Assembly: GCA_012295275.1 (NCBI GenBank)
Contig: CM022671.1
Coordinates: forward strand, 22,522,822-22,586,821
Source of the DNA: Chrysomallon squamiferum
Taxonomy: Eukaryota > Mollusca > Gastropoda > Neomphalida > Peltospiridae
Reading direction: 5' to 3'
Length of the DNA stretch: 64,000 nt
The notes beneath the pieces were generated by a model. It made no database searches and was not told the origin of the DNA. It saw only the letters and a list, made by a program, of their open reading frames with translations. Every line of letters begins with the position of its first letter. The first letter of the stretch is position 1. A program made the translations under genes and the position numbers. Below, piece by piece: positions 42,407-55,384 of this stretch.

Positions 42407-44039
42407 TTTTATTAAATGTTAAGGGATATGTTAAATGTACTTTTCAATAGAAAGAAAAATATTAAAGTTTTATTCTTTTATTTTTTTTTTCTTCTTTTGA
42501 AATTTAAGTTATTCATTTACTGCTTAGAACCATGTTATATCCTAGGTTTTTTTCAATGGGTTTTTCAAATTAAAATCTGAGAAACTCATTAAAGGTTTTC
42601 AAATAATCAGAAAAATCAGGTTTTTTTTTTTGTCAGTCTTGGTTATTCCTGGCTACATTGTTCTGTATAATATATTTGATCAGAAGCTTTGTAAGCCTTG
42701 TGACTATTGTGCTGCAACATAAAACATGATATCAGCTGTGTCAGGATAATATTTTCACTTTCTAGGGCAGCAGTATGAAAATGGCTGGAAATGCAAAAGG
42801 TCATTTTTCCTTATTTCTAATTCACTAACCAGTTAATTGAGATCAGGCTGAAGCTGAATGATCAGGCAAACACATCAATGCATGAAACGTCATATGATCA
42901 CTTGTATCTCATTTCCCAAAGGATTACTTACCATTCTGAATTTTTTTCCACACAAATGGTGTATTAAACGCTACAGTATGTGCTTTCCTGCATGTGGGAA
43001 GGTATAAATTTAAAATTTTCTTGCTAATGAATGAATCTTGCTCGAGGAAGGATATTTTGTGTATTGTATCTTATTCTTCAATGGGTTTTTTCTTTCTTTC
43101 TCTTTTTCCCATTCATCTTTATTCTTTCTTTCTTTTTTTTCTTAACCCAGAATTGATAACATGTTAATGATATAAAAAAAAATAATAAAATGCTATAGAA
43201 AAGTATTTCAGAAAGACATTTTTTAATTTATATTATTAATTTTTTTTTTTTCTGCCTCTAAATTGCAAAGACAAAGCAACTTTCCTCTTTTGTATTGCCA
43301 CCATCTTTACATAAATCACAAGTGACACCTAAATAATCATTAACCATGTAATATTCGGATTCATAACCTGGTGATTACAATCTGAATTAACTGACAGTCA
43401 CTCTAGCAGTGTCTGTGGTGTCATCTTCGCTTTGGGTTAATCAAAGAATGAACGGAGGAGAATCAATAATTTCTCGTCCACTGTTCTGGCTGGTGGTCGA
43501 GATAAAGTAGAAATGAGATTACTGTGTGTATATACAAACACGCAGACAGACAGACAGGTGGCATTTGTGTGATGAATATTGATAGGAGAGGTCAGATGAA
43601 AAAAAATAATAACTACAGGAATGCTGACGTTGGGAGATATTCTGTTGTCGTCGTTGTTGCTGTTTGCCAATTTAGTCTGTTTGTGATATGAAATAATAAT
43701 AAAAATGTATGATTTTTATGATAATGGGCAATAAAAATAGTAAACTTAATGCTTATAAATATGAATGTGTCTGTGTCTGCGTGTGATTTTATATAGAAAA
43801 ATAATGCAGTGCAGTTTATTTTACTTTTTTTTATATATATATAATGATTTATGTATTCATTATTTTTTTTTTTAATTTTATTATATTTTATTTTTTTTAT
43901 TATTTTATTGTATTTCTTTGTATTTGTTTATATATATATATATATATAATTTCAATTAATTTTTTTCTTTCTTTTTTTTTCTTTTTTGAATGTGATAAAA
44001 AAAAAAAAAAAAAATATTTTTTCAGCAAACCTTTCATAT

Positions 44040-44400
44040 ATCAGTAATCATAACAAGCTGCTCGAAGCACATTATCTTCTTAATCTGCTTCTGGGTTCCT
44101 GCCTTCACTATCTGCGTTCAAGATTTGGGTGGCCTTATACCCGAGGTTTCAGCGTAACACCAGGTTCAGTCGTTGTTCTTTTGTACCCGGCTCTTTCAGT
44201 GTCTTAACGAGATGTAACTGATCTCACAGTAGCTGCTGGATTGCCAGTTACGCTCAGTGATTCCTTTCAGCCCATCGTAGCTTTTATATCTCTCAGATGC
44301 CTTCACTGTTACCAGAACCAGGCTTTGAAAAAAATTAAAATAACCACAACAGACTGCGCTTGACCTGTTCATTAGTGTTATCTTCAACTGTGAAATAGTT
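44040..44400. promoter_or_regulatory. Balanced island in TMEM132 intron 1
   Basis: About 360 bp of complex sequence (AGCTGCTCGAAGCAC, CTATCTGCGTTCAAG, CAGTTACGCTCAGTG) between poly(T)-rich tracts. It is a candidate regulatory element. Confidence 0.28.
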
Positions 44401-45289
44401 TGGAGTTTGTTTTTTTTAATTTAAAAAAAAAGAAAGAATTTTATTAATGTTATTTTTTATTATTGATATTATTTCTGCCTTTGTAACGTTTTCTTTCTAC
44501 TGTTTAAAAAAAAATTTAATTTTTTTTTTTTTTATATATATTATCATTTCTTTTATTTTTTTATTTTCTATTTTCTTTTTAATTTTTATATATATGTTAT
44601 TCTATTTTTTTCTGTTTCTCTTCTTTTTTTTTTTTTTTTTTTTTTTTTTTTGATGAACTTCATCAGTCATGCAAATACCATGAAGACATTTGATTAATTC
44701 GATAGTTGCTGATCATGAATGATTGATTATGAATCGTCCAAATAAATTGTAACGAGATAAAAAAACTGTATAATAATTCTATATGTGTGTGATTTCTATG
44801 AAATAAAGAGTGTGTGTGTGCATGACTTTTTTTTTGTGTTATTTAAGAATTTATGGGCAGAAGTAAAAAGCAAATATTTAGAATATCATATCATTGAAAG
44901 GGCTGGGATTTTATTTATTTATTATCAAGAGTAAGAGAAGAATGATTGTTTAAGACCATATTATGGATTTATTTATAATTAAAAAAAACCCTGTATAATG
45001 GATTTATTAACACAGAAAGCATGTTATGTGTATTGACTTGAACAAAATGTATTAAATGAAAAATGTGTGACATTTTAAAAGTTTAAAAAAAAAAGAAAAA
45101 ACAAAAGAATAAAAAAGAATAAATTTTTAAGGAGATGGTTGAGAATACTAAGAAACTATTTTTTAAAAAAGGAAATGATAGTAAAAGTAACAATGATAAT
45201 GATGAAGATGATGATAATAAGTAAGTAAATAAACAATATGAAATCCAAGAATGATATATATATATATATAAATTATCTTTGAAGTAAAA

Positions 45290-45790
45290 AAAAGAAAATT
45301 CTGGACAGAACAAAAATGGTAGCACTAAAGTTTTCATAATCTCACACATATCAGCCTTCCCTACTTGTAGCATTATTCAGATCATTTTCATCTGATCTGC
45401 TAATGGGGAAAAAGAAAATAAGGACTAAATACGGATAGTTTTTCAATTTGTCTTTATTCCATCCATCGTCTCATCTGATATTGTGTTCATTAGCCCCAGA
45501 TCATGGCCCATTTGTCTTTCACTTTCTTCTGTTGAACTGTCAGCCATCTTTCTTTGATGTGAAGCCAGACAAGATTTATAACACTCTTGATGAGCTCTCC
45601 AGAGGAAAAGTCACCGACCAATCAATAAAGTTCTTTCATTTCAGACTTGCAGCAACAATTGTTTTTTTTTTTGATAACCACCATAGGTGCCATAACAGAA
45701 GTTGTTGTGATTATTTTTATTTGTTATTTCCCTCCGAGTGGGTTTTTTAAGTCGAGTTTGAGTAAAATGGAGCTTGAAATGAGAGCCATG
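45290..45790. promoter_or_regulatory. Balanced island in TMEM132 intron 1
   Basis: Complex, mostly repeat-free sequence with a run of GATCA/TGATCT-type words near 45380-45400 and CAGCCATCTTTC at 45540. The 100-codon frame across it shows no family resemblance and no matching splice context. Confidence 0.25.
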
Positions 45791-46181
45791 GAATGAGTAA
45801 TAAAGGCAGTTTTGTGTATTGTTTGTTAATTAGTGATGTGTGTGCAGTCTCTTTATTTGATGTGGTGTGAGAGAGAAAAAAATTTATCACCGACGCAGTA
45901 ATTTAACATTGTGTGATAATTCTAAAACGTACGTTGTTAAATTATCTGTATAAACACAGCTTGTAATCTGCATCTTCTGATCACTTGTTTTTTTCATTCA
46001 AAGGACAGATTTATCTTAGAATGCAAAAAAACCCACAAAAAACCTGAAAAAAAAAAATCCTGAAAAAAACCACTAATAAAATAACAGTGTCTTGTTTATA
46101 TAACTTATAACTGTGGTAATAATTTTATGGTTGTAACTTTCCTCTACATTTTTATTTTTTCTGAATTATTTTTTTTATTGC

Positions 46182-46215
<34 letters not shown>

Positions 46216-46399
46216 TATTTTTATTTTTATTTTTATTTTTATATTTATTTTTATTTTTTATTTAATTATTTAATCTTTGGAAACTGATTTTAATGGCTGT
46301 TAATATATAAACAAAAGCTAAAACATGATATTAAATCACTATTCTTTAGCCTTTCTTTACATGAACTATACATTTAAAAGTCCATATTAGCAGTTTGGT

Positions 46400-46612
46400 A
46401 ATATTCCTTCACTTGTTTCAGATGTAATTTTTAATTATTACAATTCCTTAGATCTAAACTTCATTTCAGAAGAAGCCGAAAAATTTGTCTTTGCAGTTTC
46501 AGATTTTAGTTTAAATTATTATTCCTTTGATTTGAACATCATTTCTAAATCATTTCACAAAAAAGTCCACCTCAAATTATTATTATTACTGCTACTACTA
46601 CCATGACTACTT

Positions 46613-46645
<33 letters not shown>

Positions 46646-46965
46646 TTATTATAAATATTAATAGTCCCATTTCCATGATCTAAGCATCATTAATAAACAT
46701 TGAAAATACAAAGTTCTGTTTCTTATTCCTTTTGATCAAAACTTCAGTTTTTGAACCAGAAATGTGCTTTTCGGAGTATTCCTATTCCTTTGATCTGAAC
46801 TTCAGTACTGAACGTAGAGAAGGCCATTTTCTTATTAAAGAAGTGCTAAATTAGATTGCTCTTTTGAAACATCGGAGCCATTTTGAATCGGCAGTGAATG
46901 CACAGGACTAACTGAAATAATTACTTTTAACACCTGATGCATTAGATCTAAACATTCTGTTTGTT
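46400..46965. repeat. Degenerate tandem repeat with unit core ATTCCTTTGATCTGAACTTC
   Basis: Diverged copies of the core start at about 46442, 46519, 46668, 46726, 46784 and 46937. They vary as ATTCCTTAGATCTAAACTTC, ATTCCTTTGATTTGAACATC, TTCCATGATCTAAGCATC, TTCCTTTTGATCAAAACTTC and GCATTAGATCTAAACATTC. Spacing varies from about 58 to 153 bp and is interrupted by an (ACT)n tract. Confidence 0.6.
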
Positions 46966-48248
46966 CTGTGTAATTATAGCTGACACTTTTTTCTTTTTCC
47001 TTTTCTTTTTTAAAACTTCTGTTTATATTTATATTTATTTTTTTTTTTTTCCCTGAATAATAATCTGTTTCTGAAATTTATGTTTAATGGCTTTTTATAT
47101 TTTTTTTTTTTTTTTCAGAATTATTAAAACTTAATGTTTTATTCATTTTTTTTTTTTTAAATAAATATTTGTTTTGTTTTATTCTTTTCTTAGTTACTGT
47201 TTTTTGATTTCCTTGATTTATTTATTTTTTTTTTTTTTTTGTTTTATAATTGTTGGGATTATTATTCTTATTATTATTTATTTATTTATTGATTTGTTTG
47301 ATTTGATTTGATTTTTTAAGATTTGATTTATTTATTATTATTTTTTTTTTTTTTTTTATTTTAATGTTTATTTTCTTGCATTTTAAAGTAAAGACATACA
47401 AATCGTTTTTCCTTTTTCAAAAACAAATGTAAAAAAAAAATGAATCAGTTACCTTACCTCTCACAACTTTGAAAATGAGTGATGGATTTTGTGACAGGTA
47501 GATGGGACAGGTTACTTGTTATGTGCCAATTTACATACCACATTTGTCTGTTCTCTGTTTAACTTAGCATAAAGGTGTTCCTGTCTCACAAATTTTCTGT
47601 TATTAATGGATATGATATTTCACAACAGTAAAATGCCTACAGCATGCTTTTTGTTCAAACATATTGCAGTTTTTATTTTATTGTTCTTTTAATGTATATT
47701 TGTACTGACACTTTTAAAGACAGTATTTTTCATCACTGTGTTTTATAGTGATTTGTATAATACCAGAATGTAAAATTATTATTTGGAAAAATTGTCTGAT
47801 CAGCATTTAAAAAAAATGTTAACACTGTTGAAATTCTGATGTTCATGAATTATTGCATTCACGTAAAGAATTGTAATTTTCCAAAATATGTATTTTTTTT
47901 ATTATAATTTTTTAATTCTTTTTGTTTCTTATTATTATAGTTGTATTTTATTTTATTTTTATTTTTTTAAATCATCATAGTATTGTATTTCATCTGACTA
48001 TGAACAAGATGTAACTAATTGTTGCTTTATAGTCTGAGTCTATAGTCTATCATATAAACAAAATTTTCAGAGGCATCAAATATTAGAATAATATTGCAGA
48101 TTTGTCTAAATATGTTCAATACCTAACTTTTCCAAGCTTTTTATAACATAAATGTTTCCTAAAATGTTAATTTTTACTGTATTCCACACTGAATAAAGTT
48201 CTGCAGTTAAGCTTATACTGTATTATTGTTATTATTTTTCTCTTTCAG

Positions 48249-49041
48249 GGTGTGTTCATGGTGTGCAGATATCACTAAACGACCCTCAGGACGGGTTCTT
48301 TCTCAAGTCCGCCTACCAGAAGTTCAAACCGACAGACCCCAGTCGGGAGAAGGAGGCGTTCGTGCTCACCCACCCCTCGGAGCTGTACAAGCTGCGGGCC
48401 GCGTATGGACCCTTCGAGGCGTTCGAAGCCGTGCCCAGCTCCCTCTTACACAACGACTACGGCAACAGCAGAGGTCTGATGCATCGCCAGATTCTCTTCA
48501 ACATGGACATCAGCGCGCACATCGTCACGGACAAGCTGACGCCGAAGAACTCGCTGCTGCAGCTGCTGATCCACGCCCAGCCCATCAGCCGGAGGAACGA
48601 AGACTTCGGCGTGGACGACTACGACCAGCGCTGGTGTGGTCAGCTGTTTGTCCACCACGGCGAGCAGCAGCTGTCCTCGGTGTGCGTGCTCAGCGAGAAG
48701 GACAAGACATGCGTGACGGGGATCAACCTGCCCCAGGAGTGGTGGCACCCCAACGTCAGCGAGGTGCTCGTCTTCTACGACGTCTCGCGGGTGGAGCAGA
48801 ACCAGGAGTGCGCCAGCGCCTCAAACTCCATTGTGCCCGCGAGGTCCATCTCCAACTCCTCCAACAGCAAGAAGAAGTACATCACCACCGTCAGGCTGTC
48901 GCCGACGGTGAACAAGTTCGACGAAAGGAAAGACGAGAATGTCGTGTTCCGAATTCCAACGTATCCGGTTTACCCCGGGTCGAAGTTCGAAGTCCCTGTA
49001 ATGCTGGAAGCAGGATCGGATCTCCAAGTGATAGTTATTAA
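48249..49041 (+). CDS. tmem132: TMEM132-family gene, exon 2 (N-terminal extracellular region)
   Basis: This 793-bp exon (phase 1 in, phase 2 out; acceptor TTTCAG, donor GTGAGT) encodes about 264 residues of the TMEM132 N-terminal ectodomain. It runs from VQISLNDPQDGFFLKSAYQK through FVLTHPSELYKLRAAYGPFEAF and VPSSLLHNDYGNSRG to HRQILFNMDISAHIVTDKL. Further along are LLQLLIHAQP, an acidic patch (NEDFGVDDYDQRWCGQLFV), VCVLSEKDKTCVTGINLPQEWW and TYPVYPGSKFEVPV. The AYGPF...VP and DISAHIVTDKL blocks are the family hallmarks. TMEM132 proteins are large single-pass membrane proteins with cohesin-like and Ig-like ectodomains, implicated in neuronal adhesion and morphology. The exon is strongly G+C-rich with C/G-ending codons, unlike every other exon here. 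Vertebrates have paralogs A-E; this could be the single invertebrate ortholog. Confidence 0.94.
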
Positions 49042-49339
49042 GTGAGTATAAGACATACCCAACCCTGACAGCTACCACCCTTTTTTCTGTCGTGAATGGT
49101 TTTCTTTGTTTTGTTTTGTTTTACACTGAAACAGATCTAATGAAGGGCAAGCAGCTGGGGGTAATTAAAAATGAAACTGCGTCGATTTGTTTGGAACAGT
49201 ATATGATCTAAGGTTGAAAAATAGCATTTTCCTGATCAGTGTCATTTGTGTTAATTACTGTTTGTAGATGACATCTAGTGGTTAAAATAGTATCCAGTCT
49301 GGTTGAAGATGTGCTCAGAATTACAAGTTTATTCATTTA

Positions 49340-49760
49340 AAGGTCAAACGTTATCTCTTTTCTTATATGATCTGATTTCTAAAGCTGAAAAAAACCCACC
49401 ATGAACAGAAAATTGCATCTCGAAGCAGCAAATGTTTTTCCAGCTAATGTTAAGTTGAAAAACACAAAATGATTTTCTCTGATAAATCCAAAGCTGAAAA
49501 TGGCTTGTTTTTTTTTTGTTGTTATTTTTTCCTTTAATCCACATGGAATATGATCTGAAAATTACAATTGTTTTTTCCCCAAGATGCCAAAAGCTCAAAT
49601 TTATTTATTTATTATTTGTTTTTTTTAACATTAAGCAGAAAAATATAATTTATTTATTTATTATTTGGTTTTTTTTAACATTAAGCAGAAAAGCATAATT
49701 TGTCAGCCTTACAGTAATTTACAAAATGTGAATTTTAACGTTCCTCTTTTTCTACACCAT
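49340..49760. repeat. Degenerate and recent tandem repeats, 49-bp exact-type pair
   Basis: Two almost identical 49-bp units lie at 49598-49646 and 49647-49695 (AATTTATTTATTTATTATTT, then a T-run and AACATTAAGCAGAAAA). Upstream are older, looser relatives: TGTTAAGTTGAAAAACACAA near 49447, CAAAGCTGAAAATGGC near 49489 and CTAAAGCTGAAAAAAA near 49379. This suggests serial tandem duplication. Confidence 0.6.
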
Positions 49761-50224
49761 GTTAGCTTGAATCATTCTCTTATGACATTGATCTTTCGTA
49801 TTTACAATTTTCCTAATAGTGACAAATTTTCTTAAATAAGTTAGAAATGAAAACCTTAGCATTTAAAAAATAAAGGACATTTCAAGGATGCATGAAGTTA
49901 GAAAATTTATGATTTTTGGTTGATTTTCTGCCTTTCTTTCTTTTTTTTTTTCTTTTTTTTTTTTTTTTAACATCAATTCTAATGATAAAATATCATCCAG
50001 AAATTAGGGATTATTAGATTTATTCTGTTAAATAAAACAACTAATAGATTTGAAATATGTAAAATAATTTATATTAAATAATAATAAGAAAAACATTAAC
50101 AATATTAACAACAACAACAACAACAAAAACTGCAGCAGTAAAAATAAAAATATCAACAAAAACGACAGCAACAACAACTACAATAATAATAAAAATAAAA
50201 GGAAAAAGACAAAGATTAATTTTC

Positions 50225-50680
50225 TGCAGCTACGGTCATATATAAACTTTCAAACAGAGACAAGCAGTTTGCTGTATACGTCAATTTTAATAGCCTGGCG
50301 TAGAGCAGACATTTTATAGCCTTTCATTTAAATCGGAGTTAGAGGCAATGATAGCCCGAGGTGAAGTAACAGGATTAATGAACTAGAAGCAGCTGGGAGA
50401 AATAAAATAATTCCTATGACTTCGCCCAGGTTCATTTCCTCATTCGATCATTTATAGAAAAGCCATCGCCTGCCATTATTATGTCCGTCTTATTGTCTGT
50501 CCGTCTGTGCTAGGAATTTACTGTTATTTTTCAGGATTATGCCGCTCAGCATGCCATCTTTAATTAATGTCTGCGACTTTTTATGGCTTTTTATGATCGA
50601 GTGTGTGTTTCTGTTTTATCTGTGTCTCTTCACTCCGACTGCAGATTTTAAACATTGCTTGGTTTCTTAGCATTTGAATT
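50225..50680. promoter_or_regulatory. Strong enhancer-like island in TMEM132 intron 2
   Basis: About 450 bp of complex sequence rich in developmental factor-like words: ATTTATAG twice, TTTTATAGCC, GGATTAATGAAC, TTTAATTAATG, TTTTTATGGC twice, CAGCTGGGAG (E-box) and CATTATTATGTCC. It is sharply bounded by AAC repeats and T-runs. Non-coding. Confidence 0.38.
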
Positions 50681-52514
50681 AAAAGAGAATTTAACTGTAA
50701 ATTTTTTATTATTATTGTCGATGTTTATCTTTTATTGTTAATGTTCTTACAGTCTCTATGACATTATTTTTATTTTTTAATTTATTTTTTATTCATTATT
50801 GTTACTGTTATTGTTACTATCCTTTTTCTTAACATTATTAGTTTCATTTTTGTTATTGTCGTTGTTATTATATAGTAAATTTAATGTTATAGATTCTGTT
50901 TCTTTGTTTAATATTAGTCACTTTCAGCCAAATGTTTATCATTTTAGATACAAATGTATTTTACGCGACTAAACCATTTGGTGTAGACTGTCCTATTTTC
51001 TTGTTGTATTCAGTAGGAATAACCCATTTAGTGTTGATTTTTCTCTTCTACCTTTTGGAAGTGAAGATAGATAAATAATCTAACAGAAAACAGTGTGTGA
51101 ATAACATGGACATGTAAGGGAGAAAATTGTAATATACATTTTCCCATTCCAACCATTTTCCCCGTTGTCCAAGGAACAACAGAAGGCATGTCCCATACAA
51201 AAGTAGTTGACTGTGTGTTTACAGTGTGTGCACTGCCTTTCTTAATGAAGATGATTTCAATGGGCAAATTTTTTTTGTTAATTCAGAGATCATGCTCAGA
51301 TGCGAGGCAGCCAGATTGTACCAAAGCTTTGTACAAACATGAACTCTTTACTTGTTTTGTTCTGTGCTAAATTCCTCCTTTTTTTTTTTTTTTTTTTTTT
51401 TACCTTTTACACCTTTTTTCTTTCGTCTTATCTTTTTTTTTTTTTTTTTATATATTGACATTATGTGTGAAAAGTAGTGTGTAAAGGAACAAATTTACTG
51501 ATATCTTATATATATGCCAGAAAAAAAAAAAAGAACACAGAATATAGGCCTATATGGTGAACATGATTATGAGAACAAAATATGTGAAATACATGGGATT
51601 TTTTTTTTTTTTTAACCATAACAGATGGGATTTTCATGTATTAGATGTTTTTCAACTTGATGTAAAACACACAGATACATACATATATTGTTTTTTTACT
51701 GCAAAAGTATGACAAACTTTACCATTATCTGAACAACACCATGAAGAACAACAACAACAACAACAACAACAATAACAATAATAATAATAAAAAACTAAAA
51801 TAATTATAATTTAAACATAAACCATTTGCATAAACTGTACAAATAATTATACTTTTCTCATTAATATACCATTATTCTACATTTTCTTTTTTCTTTCCTG
51901 TCTTCTTTATTTTTTATTATTATTATTATTATTATGTTTCTTTACTAGATTGAAAATCCCTAAAGAAAGAAATAAACAAAGAAATAAGATGAAAAAGAAG
52001 GAAAAAACCTTTTACATAGATGATAAATGAACTAATGGGTAATTTCTGTTTGATTTCAGATGCTATTAGTATTGGCATTTACCTTTGCTTCTGAATATTA
52101 CGTATCAGCATGAATCTTAACAATAATGGGAAAAAAAATGTATTCTAAACTCTAAGACTTTTACACTTAATGGAATGAACATGATATGATGTTGGAAAAT
52201 GGAGTCAGTTTCATATTGTGAAAATCCATTTTATTTCAAGTTATGTTATGTGAGGGTTAGTTGGTTGTGATACAAGTGTCTGTCTGTCTGTCAACTCTTC
52301 CAACCAGTCTCTATCACATATTTGTTAATATATTTATTCATCTATTCATTCAATTGTTTATCTACATCCATTCTTCTTTTAGTCTTTTATTTGTTCATTC
52401 ATTTTTCCTTCCGTTTAGCAATTTATTTATTCTTCCATTTTTGTTCCTTCTAGCTATCCATTTATATATCATATGGTATCCATTCATGAATGTATTCATC
52501 TTTGATACATAAGT

Positions 52515-52910
52515 TATAACTTTATGGTAAGCAAAGTAGATAATGCTATAATGAAGTACAAATAAAACAGTTTAACTTGATTATTCTGTGTTAAAATAAA
52601 AAAAACTAGACAATTAAATAATATAAACGATTTTTCTACTGTAAGCAAAGTAAACTCTACTTACTTTTGCAGTGAAGTAAAAAAAAAAAAAAAAATACAG
52701 CACTTTTAACTTAATTATTCTGAGCAAAGTAAAGCTTAGGTAACAAAACAGTTTAAAGGATCTTGCTGTTGCAAGCAAAAGCTATGTAATTTAAAAGTCT
52801 AACAGCATTAAAGATGTTGTTGTTGTAAGTCAGAATAAAGGTTAACAGAGCATTAAAGCTGTTTTCTCCGGTTTGATACTAGTTTTAAGCAAAGAATTTA
52901 GCTGGCTGTG
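52515..52910. repeat. Degenerate tandem repeat with core GTAAGCAAAGTAA
   Basis: Cores GGTAAGCAAAGTAGA (52526), TGTAAGCAAAGTAAA (52639), GAGCAAAGTAAAGC (52722), TGCAAGCAAAAGC (52767), TGTAAGTCAGAATAAA (52821) and TTTAAGCAAAGAA (52884) alternate with (A)ACAGTTTAA/TTAACTT-type words. Spacing is about 45-113 bp and copies are diverged. Confidence 0.55.
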
Positions 52911-53278
52911 GAAATAGAGAGCTGTGAAAGGGGAGATAAAATTTAATAATCTTGCCCAACATCCATCAACGGCATGCTGTGATAATGTAATGAACTGTCT
53001 TTAAAAAAAAAAAAATTATTCTTCAGGCCTTCCGAGTTGCTGGCTTCGACTAAACCTGTTTTTCTTTTTAAAGGTCATTGATTTACTGGCTTGCTTGCAT
53101 AAATTGTCTGTCAGTATTGTAGCTTCTGTAGGATTTTTAAATTAAGGGGAAAAAAAAAAAAAAAAAAAAAAATATATTTTTTTATATATAAATCTGTATT
53201 TTTAAAAAAAGAAAAGGTTTGAAAATGTTAGAAATTTTTCAGAATTTTTTTTATTTTAAATTTTTTTTTTTATATATA

Positions 53279-53322
<44 letters not shown>

Positions 53323-53788
53323 TAATTATTATTATTATTAATAGTTGTTGATGTTGTTGAAATGTTTTGCAGCTGTGATATTCAGGAAAGAAAGATACAC
53401 ATTTGCTAGTAAACAAACAAACAAATAATAGTAATAATAATAACAACAGTGACAACTCTAACACCCAAAGCAGTTAAACTTTATATCTCAACTTCGTAAT
53501 AGATTTTCACCTGGAATACCTGATACATGTTTACAGGTGTTGGCCTTCCAGTGTTAAATATTAAGGTAATCTGACACCACTCAGTGACCACTGCAACCTT
53601 CTGTGACCTTACTGGTTTGTTGCCAAATTTCAGGTTAGATATCTACATTTAATGCCCCATTGTGGGGGGGGTGTTTTGTGGGTTGTTTTGGTTACAAGGT
53701 CATAAATAAAATTTAAAAAAAAAAAATGGTGGAAGGAGTTGGGTTGAGAAAGAAAATAAATGAAATAAATTTGTATTTATATATTTAT

Positions 53789-53866
53789 CTTCTTCTTCTT
53801 CTTCTTCTTCTTCTTCTTCTTCTTCTTCTTCTTCTTCTTCTTCTTCTTCTTCTTCTTCTTCTTCTT

Positions 53867-53925
<59 letters not shown>
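53789..53925. repeat. Long (CTT)n tract of about 36 units followed by (ATT)n
   Basis: An uninterrupted polypyrimidine CTT tract of about 108 bp runs into ATT repeats. It is a perfect mirror repeat of pyrimidines, capable in principle of triplex (H-DNA) formation, and comparable to GAA/TTC intronic expansions. Confidence 0.95.
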
Positions 53926-53939
53926 TGATGAGTTTTTAT

Positions 53940-53971
<32 letters not shown>

Positions 53972-55384
53972 TCAAGGAACTTTATAGTCAGAGTACAGGT
54001 ATAAATCATGATAAATCTCAGAATCAAAAATTACTTGGTTACCTTCTGGATTATTTTTCTTTCAACTCAGGTTCTCTCTTTCTTTCATTTTGGTTTCTCT
54101 CTCTTTATATATATATTTATATATCTTTCTGTATCTCTTTTCCTCTCTTTATTCCACTCTGCCTTTCTTTGTCTCTCTGAATCTTTCTTTCTCTCTGTGT
54201 CTCTCTCTTTCTCTATCTCTCTGCTCCACTCTTTCATTCATTCTTTTTTTCTGTGCAGAAAATGGACAAGAACTGACACACACTCAGTAAATTACAATCC
54301 AAAAGAAATCCCAGCATAAAAACCCCCATCTAATCAGCTTGTTAAATGTGTGTTTGTTCTCTTAAACTGAAAACTAACTCTATCCAAAAAAAACCAATAA
54401 TAATAATAATAAAAAGTTTCCCCTACAAACACAATAAAAGAAATCAATAATTAATTGATTTTCTAAATAAGGTATTAATTATTTATAACTCTCACTACAG
54501 TAGAAAAATATATATATTTTTTAATCTTTGTTTATTTTGTTTATTTTGTGTTTTGTTTTGTTATTTATTTATTTTTGTGTTTTTTAATTTATTTATTTAT
54601 TTATTTATTTATTTTTTTTTTATTTATTTGTTGTTGTTTTTTTGCAGTGGTAGTAGAACAGTATTGTAATTAACAAGTATGGAAATATAAATTCAAGTCC
54701 AGAAAAGTTACCTAATGACACTGAAATTTGATATCTAAATTATTTAAGCTAATCTAAATTTTCAAACAACACAGTAAATCTTTGTGTTAAAATTTGTTTG
54801 AGTCAAATATTAAATGGTTTTTCCTATTCATTTTTTTCTTTTTCTGCTGTATACATTTGATTTAATTATTTATTTATTTATTTATTAAATGATATTTCTG
54901 AGAACTTTTAAAATAGAAATAGGATATTGTACAAAATTATCAATACCATGTTTTGTCTGCCATTTTATTTGTTTAGCTGTCTCTGTCTGTCTGTTTTCCA
55001 TTTCTCTGTCTAGCGATCTATATAGTTATATATCTGCCTATCTGTCAACCTATCTAGGAATGTAAGTATCTAGCTAGCTAGTCAGCTGTTTGTGTGTAAT
55101 TGACTCTGTGTCTGTATGTGTTCATATATGCATATTAAATATGTAAAAGATTATTGTCATTATTACATCCCAGATATAACTTTCGGTTTATTTTATATAC
55201 CAGACACAGATATTGCACATCACAGACTCAGTGGCTATAATTTATGTGATTTTAGTGTTCATCCTCACCCCCCAAAAGAGATAATAGGCTGTATTATTCA
55301 TGAACTCTTAATCCCCATTAAACGAGATGATATATGCACAGTTTAAGAAAGTGGAATGGGTTATGATACTAAAGTGCAGCTATG

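Larger units (their letters stand above)
31621..48248 (+). other. TMEM132 intron 1 (16.6 kb)
   Basis: No coding exon is recognised between the signal-peptide donor and the exon 2 acceptor (TTTCTCTTTCAG at 48248). Tracts seen are (GA)n 32072-32119, poly(T) 32820-32841, (GT)n around 35006-35070, (TA)n near 36975, CT-rich 38005-38105, (AC)n about 40455-40513, poly(T) near 40830-40857, (TTTTG)n about 41549-41600, (ATT)n about 41697-41748, poly(T) at 44620-44650, ATT/TTTTA 46180-46265 and (ACT)n about 46586-46645. It also holds a hAT-like MITE (37225-37392), a degenerate repeat block (46400-46965) and several balanced-composition islands listed separately. Confidence 0.7.

Noticed and set aside
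48226-49041. A 271-codon open frame in a second frame over TMEM132 exon 2, and a 100-codon one on the minus strand
   Set aside because: The true frame is clear from TMEM132 family sequence and matching splice phases. The other frames are open only because G+C-rich codons rarely form stops; their products are compositionally biased and unfamiliar.
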